From the NCBI RefSeq assembly GCF_009755605.1, contig NZ_WPNZ01000035.1, forward strand, positions 38,569-102,568: a DNA stretch of 64,000 nucleotides, written 5' to 3'. Below are positions 1 to 8,837 of this stretch, piece after piece (within the stretch, counting starts at the first letter, position 1; the number at the start of each line of letters is the position of its first letter). Made by a program: the position numbers and the translations under genes. The notes beneath the pieces were generated by a model. That model was not told where the DNA came from. It made no database searches and worked only from the letters and a program-made list of their open reading frames with translations. Source of the stretch: Streptomyces typhae. Lineage in GTDB: Bacteria > Actinomycetota > Actinomycetes > Streptomycetales > Streptomycetaceae.

Positions 1-141
1 GGAGAGGACCGCGTCGACGCAGGTCTTGAAGATGTGGATGCAGTCCTCAATGCCGACCTCGTACCCGGCAGTTCAGCCCTGATTGTCAGACCCTCCCCGT
101 AGCGTTGTGAGTCCTACTCGCGGCGGCTGCGGGGAGCACCC

Positions 142-1365
142 ATGGACGACGAGCTTCAGATCGACAGCGATCAAGAACTCTTCCGCAACCCCGTCTACTA
201 CGAACCTGCCGGCCGCGCCCTCGACCTGGACCGCCCCGACCTCGGCGTCCCGCAAGGCCAAGACCTCCTGAACGTGCTCCTGCGCATGCGAAAACGTGTC
301 CCCGTCGAAAAGCGAGGGCTCATCTGCCCCGAGTGCCGGGACCTCCGCGGCCGACGCGTCCCCATGTACCTCGTCCAGCGTGACGGCGTATGGCTTGCCT
401 CCCACTACCGCAAACCGGGGGAGAAGCCCATCAGCCACGAGTCCGACGAGCACCTCGCCCGCAAGGAACGCGTCGCGAAGGACTCCGAAGATCACGGCTT
501 CCACGCCGACATCGAGTCGCAGACCGCCGACGGGCACGCGCGCCTCGATGTGCGCATCAACGGCGCCAACGGCATCGTCCTCGGCTACGAGCCTCAGCTG
601 AGCGCCCAGACAGCCCGCGGAATGCGTGCACGGGAGGCGTTCCGGCGCCGCGGCGGTATTCAGTCGGTCTGGGACTTCGCCGACCCCGACCACGCAGGCA
701 TCGGCACCGTCCCTTACGTCCGCACGCCCAACCTGCCGGCCTCCGTCATCCGCGTGCAGAAGAACCCCATCGCGGTCCAGGACGGCAACTTCGTCCTGGA
801 GGAGGGCCAGTGCAGCCAGAACGGTTCGCTCACCCGGTGCCCGGAGAAGCCCTACGACCCGGAGAACCCCACCGACGCCGGGTACTGCGGGGGCTGGCAC
901 CGCGTCCTCATGCCCGCCCATCAGTCGAGCACCTTCACAGGGGAAGGCGACCTGACCCTCACCCGGTTCATCGTGGAAGCTGCAGCCGGTGAGCGGATCC
1001 CGTTCCAGCGGGGCGGCCACCACGGTTGGCTCCCCGCACAGCAGTGGCAGCAGTACCTCGAGGCGAACGGACCCGCCCTGGACGACAAGGAGTGCCAGCC
1101 ATCCGTACGACAGGGGGACCGGCACGACAGGTGTACCGAGCACCGTCCGGCTTCGGAGGTGCGGGCTGAACCGAAGCAGAGACGTGGCAGCCGCGCAATC
1201 GTTCTTGAGTCCCGCCCTCGGGAAACCGAGGCCGCCAGGGTTCCGCTCGACGCGTCGGGTCAAGCGATCCCGCTCTGCCGCTTCGGCTGCAGTCAGCCCG
1301 CAAGCCTTCCAGGACCCGAAGGGCTCCCCGAGCACTTCTCGTGCCGCAGGAAGCATGAGGCGTGA
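142..1365 (+). CDS. CoiA-like (restriction-endonuclease-fold) protein
   Basis: This is a probable nuclease-fold protein related to competence protein CoiA. The ATG at 142 follows a GGGGAG ribosome site. Residues about 55-170 show the CoiA pattern: a CPEC pair, an H-x2-SDEHLARKE stretch, then LDVRI and YEPQLS. These correspond to the ExEHL, (R)xDV and ExQ-S positions of the CoiA/PD-(D/E)XK core. Such proteins in Streptomyces are often plasmid or defence associated, but their substrate is unknown. The last ~90 residues are low in complexity and match no family I know, so the true 3' end could be a junction. The family call rests on motif pattern only. Confidence 0.6.
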   Translation: MDDELQIDSDQELFRNPVYYEPAGRALDLDRPDLGVPQGQDLLNVLLRMRKRVPVEKRGLICPECRDLRGRRVPMYLVQRDGVWLASHYRKPGEKPISHESDEHLARKERVAKDSEDHGFHADIESQTADGHARLDVRINGANGIVLGYEPQLSAQTARGMRAREAFRRRGGIQSVWDFADPDHAGIGTVPYVRTPNLPASVIRVQKNPIAVQDGNFVLEEGQCSQNGSLTRCPEKPYDPENPTDAGYCGGWHRVLMPAHQSSTFTGEGDLTLTRFIVEAAAGERIPFQRGGHHGWLPAQQWQQYLEANGPALDDKECQPSVRQGDRHDRCTEHRPASEVRAEPKQRRGSRAIVLESRPRETEAARVPLDASGQAIPLCRFGCSQPASLPGPEGLPEHFSCRRKHEA

Positions 1366-1521
1366 TCTCTCGGCCACCGTTGACCGCTCTCGCCACGTCA
1401 CCTGATGCCAGAGGCCCCTGCCCGGTTCGGACGGGGGATGTCCTGTTTCCGCCTGACATATCAATCCCTGGTGCCACAGTGGGCGCAGCACACCTATCAC
1501 CCCTTTTCCGAGGAGCCGACC

Positions 1522-1686
1522 GTGGCCCAGAGCACCACCTATCGCACCAGCACTAAGCAGGACACCCTCGCCGACCACGTTGCAGAGTTCCTCAGCCGGG
1601 TCTCACGCGTACTCCGGAACTTGGCCGACTCGGCTGACTACGCGGCGAAGATGGTGCGGAAAGCGGACGCGGCACGGCGAAGCTGA
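1522..1686 (+). CDS. small hypothetical protein (54 aa)
   Basis: A short open frame starts at GTG 1522, behind a GAGGAG ribosome site. It encodes about 54 residues with an amphipathic, lysine- and arginine-rich C-terminal half (SADYAAKMVRKADAARRS). I recognise no family. An in-frame ATG at 1405 would add an atypical leader, so I prefer the GTG. Confidence 0.4.
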   Translation: MAQSTTYRTSTKQDTLADHVAEFLSRVSRVLRNLADSADYAAKMVRKADAARRS

Positions 1687-1734
1687 ACCGGCATCACCCA
1701 GGTAGGCCAGCAGACGTGCCCCGCGCGCGAGACG

Positions 1735-1983
1735 ATGAACCGCGCCCTCACCGCCCTCGTGTGCGCCGGTCTCGCCATCGTCCGTTTCCCCGTTCCCGGC
1801 CTGCGCTGGCACCGCGGACTCAAAGCCCGCGCCACGATGGAGGCCTTCTTCCGCCACCACATCCCCGCCAAGCGGCCCACCGGGGGCGACGGCCTGTTCG
1901 CCGCGCTGTGCGGCACGCTCCGAGACGAGTTTTCGGAGCTAACGGACGTCATGGAACACAAGAGCCCGGTGCACCGGCCGTGA
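1735..1983 (+). pseudogene. probable cytochrome P450 fragment
   Basis: An 82-codon frame contains a stretch (ATMEAFFRHHIPAKR, then GDGLFAALCGTL) that resembles the loop-helix segment of bacterial P450 proteins leading towards the I-helix. The haem Cys and ExxR motifs are absent, so at most this is an internal fragment. It converges on the jetD 3' end and overlaps it by about 35 bases. The match is from memory of family patterns, so the call is tentative. Confidence 0.3.
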
Positions 1984-3226
1984 TGTCGGCCAGCAAGGCG
2001 GGAAGCAGATCCTCCTCGTAGACCGGCACGGAGTGTTTGCGCATCACGGGTACCAGGTGGTCGTCCCAGGGGGCATCCGAGCCCTGCAAATGCAGGACGT
2101 CAGTGCCCTCGGGGACGGCCGCGAGGTAGTCGGCTGCGCCCATCCGCCACGCAACCGCGGAAGGTGCTGCAGCCAGGAGGGCACGCATGTGTGCCAGGCC
2201 GGCCTGGTCGAAGTCAGCGCGGACGGCGATGTTCCATCCGGTGTCCGCCAGAGCACCAATGGCTTCGCATTCCCGTTGGGATGGTGTGCCGGCGGTGCAG
2301 ATCACCCGTGGTCTCACGAGGTTGTCCCGGGCCAAGGCCTCCGTGCTGGCTGCGGCCAGCACGGAGGGGTTCTCGGTAACGAAGACCCACGTGCCGGTGG
2401 TCTCGGGAGGCTCCCAGTCGATATGGGCCAGCTCGCGGGGCGGCAGGGTGAATGTCGCACCGGGCGGGATCCGCCACCCCCGGGGCGTGACGCCGGTGAT
2501 GATGAGCCCACCGAGCAGATCGTCGCAGTCCACCCCCAGACGTGCCCAGCCCGAACGCACGGGGGTACCAGAGGATCCGGTCAGGGCCAGCACGAGTGCG
2601 GGCAGCGCGCCCGTATCAAGTGCGTGGGGATTGCCGGATATCAGGAGGCGGCGGTCGATACGCCGCCCCGGCGGAGGCAGTCGCGCGGCAACCTGCAGCG
2701 CCTGGCTTAGCAGTTCGGCGGGATCCGGCGCATTGAGCAGGCGGGTAACCCATCCCAGGGTGCGCAGGCGGGTGAAGACGGTCTCTGGGCCGACGAGATC
2801 GCGGACATGAGCAGGTAAATCAGCGGCCTTGCTTTCGAGTTGAGCGCGGATACGGTCGGCCGCGACGGCCTGTTGGGTACGGCGGCGGGCATTTGCCGCC
2901 AACCGTCGGTTGCAGGCGTGGGCTGCGACGGCCCCGGGGGTAAGGCGGGGGCCGCGGGTGGCCAGGGCAGCGGTCAATCGTTCCAGGCTGACGCGGCGGC
3001 TTTGGCCCGGTTCCAGGGGCCGTCCGTCGATGAGACCGGCCGCTGCGGCGCGCTGTACTGGTTCTGCGGGCACCGCCACTGTCACGGCGGGACCGCTGGT
3101 GAGGGACTCGTCTCCGCGCCGGTCGGCCACGGCCGCCAGGGCCTTCCACAGCCAGGCGAGTTCGGGGCTGAGCAGCGGGGCCAGATCGGCACCGTCGCAT
3201 GCTCCCTCGCACAGGACGCAGCTCAT
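1949..3226 (-). CDS. jetD: Wadjet type II nuclease subunit JetD (DUF2399/Toprim)
   Basis: JetD is the Toprim-type endonuclease of the Wadjet complex, which cuts closed circular plasmid DNA after loop extrusion by JetABC. This 425-aa protein has an N-terminal DUF3323-like region. Its C-terminal Toprim fold shows the acidic E in FVTENPSVL and the DxD-type motif in RADFDQAGL, as in the TIGR02679/DUF2399 family. The ATG at 3226 overlaps the jetC stop by four bases (ATGA), giving translational coupling as last gene of the operon. Codon 137 (2816-2818) is a rare TTA leucine codon, so expression may depend on bldA tRNA. Confidence 0.9.
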   Translation of the reverse strand: MSCVLCEGACDGADLAPLLSPELAWLWKALAAVADRRGDESLTSGPAVTVAVPAEPVQRAAAAGLIDGRPLEPGQSRRVSLERLTAALATRGPRLTPGAVAAHACNRRLAANARRRTQQAVAADRIRAQLESKAADLPAHVRDLVGPETVFTRLRTLGWVTRLLNAPDPAELLSQALQVAARLPPPGRRIDRRLLISGNPHALDTGALPALVLALTGSSGTPVRSGWARLGVDCDDLLGGLIITGVTPRGWRIPPGATFTLPPRELAHIDWEPPETTGTWVFVTENPSVLAAASTEALARDNLVRPRVICTAGTPSQRECEAIGALADTGWNIAVRADFDQAGLAHMRALLAAAPSAVAWRMGAADYLAAVPEGTDVLHLQGSDAPWDDHLVPVMRKHSVPVYEEDLLPALLADITAGAPGSCVP

Positions 3227-6200
3227 GCCACTCCCCCGGCCTGGGGTGCGGAACCCGTGTCTCCGGGCAGGGCCTGGCCTGCGCGGATGAGCATGGGGAA
3301 GGCGACGACGGTGCCGTCGGCGCCTGCTTCGAGGTCGTGGGCGTCGATGCCGTCCCAGGCTCCGGGTGCGCCGTCCCACAGGTAGGACGTGCACAGGATG
3401 TCCAGGTCGAGTTCGGCGAGGTAGCGGGCCAGTCCTTCGCGGCCGCGCTCGTCGACTTCCGCGGGAACTTCGTCGAGCGGGACCAGGCGCAGGCCGGTGC
3501 TGGTGAAGCGGTCGTAGCTGGCGGCGATGGCGGCGAGCATGGGGGCCAGGACGACCAGGCGCCGTTCGCCGCCGGACAGGCCGGTGCGCGAGCCCCACTG
3601 GCCGGTGACGGGGGTTCCGCCGGGGCCGGGGCGTTCGACGAGGTAGCGGACATCGACCCAGTTGCGGATGTCGACGGCGGCGGCGAGGCGTTCTTGCATG
3701 GTGGAGCCGTCGGCGGCGGCCAGCAGGGACTGCAGGGCCTGGCCGACTTCTTCTTTCTGTGTGTCGGTGCGTACGGCGTCGCTGATCTTGCAGGACAGCT
3801 CGTACACGGTGCGGGTGGCGGCGTCGAGGTCGCTGCGCAGGTCGATCTGGACTTGGACGCCGACGCCGGAGGATGCCTGGGCCGCCCGCATTTTGCGGTT
3901 GACGGTCTTCTTCCAGCCGGTCAGGGCGGCCCATGCGGTGCCGATGGCGGAGGGCAGGCGGCCGATGACGAAGTCGCGTAGTGCTGCCGCTTCCGCTGCG
4001 TCGAGTGCGGCTTTGGCGCGGACGGCGAGGGCCTGGGCGCGCTGGGCGGCGGTGAAGGGGTCGTAGTGGGTTTCCGCGTGCGTGAGGACAAAGGTGTCGA
4101 GCTGTTCGATGCCGGCGGGCGGGTCGTCGCGGGCGATGGTCCAGGTCTGGGCGAGTTCGGCACGGACGGCGTCGTAGCGCTCGCCGAGGGTCTTCTTGGA
4201 GGCAGTGGGGCGGCGGGCTAGCAACTCCTCTACAGCGGTGAGGAGTTCTGCGGTGTCGGTGTCCTGGGAGGTGAGGCTGGCGTCGGCGCCGAGGGCCTGG
4301 GCAAGGGGCGGCCAGGCGAGCAGTGCGGTCAGGTATGACCGGGTGGTCTTCTGCAGGGGCAGGGATTCGTCGAGGCGTTCTTGGGCGGCGATGAGGTCGC
4401 TTTCGCACGTGCTGAGGCGTTTTTCGGCGATGACTGCTTGTTCTGCGGCGTGTTTGGACTGCTGGTGGAGATCCTTGGCCTGTGCGGTGGCCTGCTCATA
4501 GCGGCGTGCTGCGTCGTCGGCGTCTCCGTGGGACTGGGCTTCGGTGAGTTCTGCCTGGGTCTCGAGCACGGTGATGTGCATGTCCTGGGCGGTGTGCTGG
4601 AGTTCGGCGAGGCGCTCGGTGAGGGCGGCTTCGTCGGGCAGGGTGTGCACGATGCGCTCGAGCCGGGGCAGCAGCCGGGTGGTCAGCTGGGTTGTGCAGC
4701 TGTTCAGCTGCTGGGCGACTGCCTGGCTTGTGTCGATCAGCTGGGCCACGCCCTCGGGTTCGGTGGGCAGGCCCAGGCTTCGGGCGCGGGTCTCCCAGGC
4801 GGTGCGCAGGCGGGTGTGCTCGGCTGCGGCGTCATCGGCGTGTCGGCGCAGGCTTCGTGCGGTGCCGTGGCGTTCGTGCGCCGTGTTCGCGGTGCGCGAG
4901 CGTTCGGCCTCGGCGGTGGTCAGGTCGTCCCGTGGCGGGAAGCCTCGTCCTTCGGCGCGCAGGGCGTCGCGTTGCTGGCGGCACTCGTCGGCGAGTCGGC
5001 GCTCGTTGGCGGCGCTGGTCTCGAGTTCCTGCGCAGTGGCGTCGAGTTCGTAGGCCCTGACGTGTGCCCGGGCCAGGCGGGTGCGGGCGCCGATGTGTGA
5101 GGCGGCCGGGATCCGAGTGCCGGCTGCGCGCAGGGCGGTAGCGGGGTCTGCGGCGAGGGGGCCGGCGGTGAAGGTCCCGTCGCGTCCGATGACGAGCGCC
5201 GGCGTGTCACGGTGTCCGGAGGGGGTGGCGGTGTCGGCCAGGGCGATGCGCTGCAGGACGGCGCGGGCGAGGTCGGTGTGCGGGTGGCCGGGGGCGATGT
5301 TGAGGATGGCGGTCAGGTTGTGCTCTTGGACTGCCCCTGCGGGGCTGATGTGCCAGGCGTGGGTGGTGGCGCGGCCCTTGTGCAGGTGGGCGCCGAGGAT
5401 GCCGGAACTGGCGAGGGCCAGCTCCAGCAGTGCCTTGTGGTCGTCCGCGTCCTCGAGGGCGGGGTGCCATTCGAGCAGGCTGCCGAGCGCGGTGTCGTCC
5501 TCGCCTGGCCCGGCCCAGGTGGGGCGGGGCAGGGGCAGCAGCCGTCCCGAGCGCAGGTGGCGGGCCTCGGTGCGGTGCTGCGTCGCGGTGAGGTCGAGGC
5601 TTGTTGCGGTGGCGAGGTGGTGTTGGGCTGCGCTCTCGTGGCCGGCGGCGAGGGTTTCGCCGATGCGCAGGGCTTGGTTGGCCCAGGCGTTGAGCTGGTC
5701 GCGGACCGCAGCAGGTTCTGCGTGGATGAGGGCATCGACGTCGCCCGTGTCCCACACCGTCAGTTCGTCCCCGTCCAGAGTTGCTTCGTCGTGCAGGCCG
5801 CGCAGGGCGGGGTGGTCGGCTGCCCACCGGGTCACCGCGGCGAGAGCTTGGCGGGCGGCCGAGCGGGCGGCCGCGGTGGCTCGGTCATGGGCCTGGCTGG
5901 CTTCGTCGTAGGCGCTCTCGGCGCCGGCTGCCGTGCGGTGTGTGGTCGCGGCTGTCCCTTCGGCTGCCGCGACGGGGTCGTGGTCACGCAGGACCAGCGT
6001 GGCCCGGTCGGCTGTGGAGCGGTGTTCCTGGGCTCGGGCCCTCCACGTGGCGGCAAGCCGGTCGAGGCCTTCGCGGTCGTGGGTGAGGGTGAGACCGGGG
6101 CCCGGGTCAGCAATGCGGTCGGCGACCGGACGGGTGACGCGGGCCCGGGGGTGGTGGGCGAGCAGGATCTCCAGTGCCACCGGCTGGGAACCGGCTGCCT

Positions 6201-7467
6201 CCGCCCCGGCCAGGGTCTCTGCGATGTCGCCGATGATGTCATCGAGGGCGTCGTGGCCGGTCTTGGTCTGTGTGCGGGCCTGCTGGGCGGCGGCGTGCAG
6301 GCTGTCGTAGCTGCTGGATGCGGCGCGCTGTTCCGCCCGGAGCCGTTTACGCAGGTCCATGACGTGCCCGTGGGAGCGGTAGGCATCGCTGGTCTCGATG
6401 GCGCGGACGGCGGCCTGGGCCTTCTGGTGGGCGTTCTCGAGCCGTTGGACGTCGCCTGCGGCCTGGTCGGCTTCGGCCTTCGCGCTCTCCAGTAAGCCGG
6501 TGCAGAGCTGGACGCGGCGTTTGCGGGTGCTGGCGTCGTCGTGGGCGTGGCGTGCGGAGGTGTGGGCGGTGCGGGTGACTTCGACGGCGTGCCCGGTCCA
6601 TACGCGGGCGAATTCCTCAAGGAGGACGGCGGCGTGTTCGTCGCGTTCGAACGCCTCGCGGGTGGTGTCGGATTCGGCGAGGGCCTCGGCGGTGGCGGTG
6701 AGAACGTCCTCGGCCACGCCGGGCAGGGACTGGCGCAGTGCGTCGGCGGCTGCGGCCGGGGAGACGTCGCCCAGCAGGGTGGGATTGCGCACTTCTCGCA
6801 ACCGTGATGCGAGAAGCCTCAGTTCACCGGAGGTGGTGGACCAGATGCGGGCGGCCAGCTCTTCGACGTAGTCCTCGGGCTCGGCAAAGACCCGTCCGCC
6901 GGCGGCCTCGACGCGGTCGGAGAACTCCTCATGCTCCAGGGCACTGTTGTTGTGGGGGCCGCGCAGCGCCAGGTCCTTCAGCGGCCGACCTGGCACCGTG
7001 AAGGGGACGACCTTGACAGCGGGGGTGGAACTCGGCGAGTACTGCAGCCGGACACCGAAGCTGACAACGCCGCCGACTGCCGCTCCGTCCGGCGTGTCCG
7101 ATACCGGTTCGCCGGCCGGGGCGGCGAACGTCAGCCACAGATAGCCGTAACGGCGGCCCTTGGCCGGGGCGCCGTCACTCATCAGGAGCTTCAGCGTGGT
7201 GGGCCGCGCCTTGCCGGCGGCCAGTTTGGCTCCGTTCAGATCGAGCAGGTAGGGCCACAGAGCTTCCAGCGCGGTGGTCTTGCCGGTCCCGTTGGGGCCG
7301 CGCAGCAGCAGCCGGCCCGATGCGGCGGGCAGTTCCAGGTCGCCGTAGCGCCACACGTTCGACAGTCCGGCGCCGACCAGCCGCCAGCGGCCGCCGAAGC
7401 GGCCGGCGTTGCCCGACGGTTCCGGCGCTGGAGGCAGGGCGAAGTCGAGGTCCAGGATGTCACTCAT
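3223..7467 (-). CDS. jetC: Wadjet type II SMC-like ATPase JetC (TIGR02680)
   Basis: JetC is the SMC/MukB-like motor of the Wadjet anti-plasmid system. The 1414-aa length fits the roughly 1350-aa TIGR02680 family. Walker A (GPNGTGKTT) is near residue 57, a long arginine- and alanine-rich coiled coil fills the middle, and the ABC signature LSGGERR is near residue 1295. It is followed by a Walker B ending in PLDEVPAEVD with the catalytic glutamate present. ATG 7467 overlaps the jetB stop (ATGA), and the stop overlaps jetD. Codon 325 (6493-6495) is TTA. All ATPase motifs are intact, so the protein is probably functional. Confidence 0.95.
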   Translation of the reverse strand: MSDILDLDFALPPAPEPSGNAGRFGGRWRLVGAGLSNVWRYGDLELPAASGRLLLRGPNGTGKTTALEALWPYLLDLNGAKLAAGKARPTTLKLLMSDGAPAKGRRYGYLWLTFAAPAGEPVSDTPDGAAVGGVVSFGVRLQYSPSSTPAVKVVPFTVPGRPLKDLALRGPHNNSALEHEEFSDRVEAAGGRVFAEPEDYVEELAARIWSTTSGELRLLASRLREVRNPTLLGDVSPAAAADALRQSLPGVAEDVLTATAEALAESDTTREAFERDEHAAVLLEEFARVWTGHAVEVTRTAHTSARHAHDDASTRKRRVQLCTGLLESAKAEADQAAGDVQRLENAHQKAQAAVRAIETSDAYRSHGHVMDLRKRLRAEQRAASSSYDSLHAAAQQARTQTKTGHDALDDIIGDIAETLAGAEAAGSQPVALEILLAHHPRARVTRPVADRIADPGPGLTLTHDREGLDRLAATWRARAQEHRSTADRATLVLRDHDPVAAAEGTAATTHRTAAGAESAYDEASQAHDRATAAARSAARQALAAVTRWAADHPALRGLHDEATLDGDELTVWDTGDVDALIHAEPAAVRDQLNAWANQALRIGETLAAGHESAAQHHLATATSLDLTATQHRTEARHLRSGRLLPLPRPTWAGPGEDDTALGSLLEWHPALEDADDHKALLELALASSGILGAHLHKGRATTHAWHISPAGAVQEHNLTAILNIAPGHPHTDLARAVLQRIALADTATPSGHRDTPALVIGRDGTFTAGPLAADPATALRAAGTRIPAASHIGARTRLARAHVRAYELDATAQELETSAANERRLADECRQQRDALRAEGRGFPPRDDLTTAEAERSRTANTAHERHGTARSLRRHADDAAAEHTRLRTAWETRARSLGLPTEPEGVAQLIDTSQAVAQQLNSCTTQLTTRLLPRLERIVHTLPDEAALTERLAELQHTAQDMHITVLETQAELTEAQSHGDADDAARRYEQATAQAKDLHQQSKHAAEQAVIAEKRLSTCESDLIAAQERLDESLPLQKTTRSYLTALLAWPPLAQALGADASLTSQDTDTAELLTAVEELLARRPTASKKTLGERYDAVRAELAQTWTIARDDPPAGIEQLDTFVLTHAETHYDPFTAAQRAQALAVRAKAALDAAEAAALRDFVIGRLPSAIGTAWAALTGWKKTVNRKMRAAQASSGVGVQVQIDLRSDLDAATRTVYELSCKISDAVRTDTQKEEVGQALQSLLAAADGSTMQERLAAAVDIRNWVDVRYLVERPGPGGTPVTGQWGSRTGLSGGERRLVVLAPMLAAIAASYDRFTSTGLRLVPLDEVPAEVDERGREGLARYLAELDLDILCTSYLWDGAPGAWDGIDAHDLEAGADGTVVAFPMLIRAGQALPGDTGSAPQAGGVA

Positions 7468-8837
7468 GCAGGGTGTTCCTCCGGGTTCTCGTCGGTCTCG
7501 GTCGCACTGAACAGGCCCTGCTGCAGAGGGATCGGGGAGCGCTGTGGTGTCGATGTGCCGCGGCGTGAGCGGGTGCGGGCGGTCTTGGGCTGGGCGGTGC
7601 CTTCCTCCGCCCAGCGGCCGGTGGTGGGGGCGAACCACCACAGGGACGTCTTGCCGTCGGCCTGTGGGGTGGTGAGGGTCAGCCGGGCCAGATGGGTGCC
7701 GGTCAGCAGGTCGCCGACTTTGCCGGCCAGCAGGAGGGGATCTTGGACGTGCTCGGCGCTCCAGCCGCCCCGGCCGGAGGCGTTGTCGGCGCCAAATGCC
7801 GTCAGCGCTGCCACCACCGCCTCCTCACTCAGGCCGCGCCAGCCCGGCCCAGGGGCGTTCTCAGCGGTGCCGTGCAGAGCGGCGTGGTCGAGCAGCAGCA
7901 GCGCGGCATGGGCGATGGTCCCGGACGCCGGAAAGGGCATCGGGCCGAGTTCGCTGAAGTGACGGAAGGCCTCGTCGGGCACCACGAAGGCGGCTCCCTC
8001 CGCGCGGCGTTCCAGCACAAGCCCGAACGCATCGGCCAGCGGACCGCCGTCGTCGCCGCGCACACGCTGGCTCAGCCACTGCGCTTCGGCCTCGTCCAGC
8101 AGCGCGGTGTGCACACAGGTGTCGTCCACGAGCGCGCGGCGCATCCGGCGGGCGGCGTCCGGTTCGCGCTGTGCCTGTTCCAGCCATGCGTGCGGGTCGG
8201 CGGCCGGGTCGAGGGTGCCAGGGTTGGCGATGACGTAGGCCAGCCGGGTGTGATGGACGGCCAGCAGCACGGGCGCCTGGTCGTCGTGCAGGTAGCCGTC
8301 GAGGTCGCCGTCGAGGCGTTCGACAACGCCACGGTCGTCGAGCATACGCAGGGCGGCCACGATGGCCCGGCGCTCTGCGATGTCGTGGTGGACGGGCAGT
8401 CCTGCTTCGGCAGCGGCGGCGTGGGCCTGGGTAACCAGGTGTCCAACGGCCGTACGCGGCGGCATCGACTCGGCAGCAGCCAGCAGCATAAAGAACCAGG
8501 AGCAGACGGCGGGACTCGGTCCCTGGTCGGCCCATGCCTGGGGCCGTGGTGGCGGGCTCTTTCGCAGGCGCACCAGGTCACGTTCGATGATCAGGACCCA
8601 TCCCAACCGGGTGACGGCGGAACGCAGGGCGTGTTCGTTGCGGCGTACTGCGGCGATGAGTTCGTCGTGGCGGCCGCCGATGAGCCAGCAGGTGGCTGCC
8701 AGGCGGCGCAGGAGTGCGGCGGTCTCGGCGTCGGCCTCAGGGCGCCATGCCTTGCGCCGCCGCGATACAGATTGGGGGGATGCCGCATCTGGTGCAGGTG
8801 CCGGCTCGTGTGTGGGGGTGTTGGTGTCCGTGCTCAT
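7464..8837 (-). CDS. jetB: Wadjet type II subunit JetB (DUF2398, TIGR02678)
   Basis: This is a 457-aa protein of the DUF2398/TIGR02678 family, the kleisin-associated subunit of type II Wadjet. The assignment rests on the conserved N-terminal part (AALLRRLAATCWLIGGRHDELI and a winged-helix-like region through LIIERDLVRL) and on its fixed position between DUF2397 and SMC genes. The first ~30 residues are proline- and threonine-rich and probably disordered. Start and stop overlap the neighbours by four bases on each side, so the four genes are translated as one unit. Confidence 0.9.
   Translation of the reverse strand: MSTDTNTPTHEPAPAPDAASPQSVSRRRKAWRPEADAETAALLRRLAATCWLIGGRHDELIAAVRRNEHALRSAVTRLGWVLIIERDLVRLRKSPPPRPQAWADQGPSPAVCSWFFMLLAAAESMPPRTAVGHLVTQAHAAAAEAGLPVHHDIAERRAIVAALRMLDDRGVVERLDGDLDGYLHDDQAPVLLAVHHTRLAYVIANPGTLDPAADPHAWLEQAQREPDAARRMRRALVDDTCVHTALLDEAEAQWLSQRVRGDDGGPLADAFGLVLERRAEGAAFVVPDEAFRHFSELGPMPFPASGTIAHAALLLLDHAALHGTAENAPGPGWRGLSEEAVVAALTAFGADNASGRGGWSAEHVQDPLLLAGKVGDLLTGTHLARLTLTTPQADGKTSLWWFAPTTGRWAEEGTAQPKTARTRSRRGTSTPQRSPIPLQQGLFSATETDENPEEHPA

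Noticed and set aside
1..70. Minus-strand stretch reading GIEDCIHIFKTCVDAVLS
   Set aside because: It could be a gene running out of the window, but about 20 codons give no start or family.
73..1578. Long minus-strand open frame over the CoiA-like gene
   Set aside because: It is the antisense shadow of the plus-strand gene: no ribosome site, no family pattern, and codon bias fits the plus strand.
5212..6495. 427-aa plus-strand frame inside jetC
   Set aside because: Gly/Val-rich antisense shadow of the SMC coiled coil, a common artefact in high-GC DNA.
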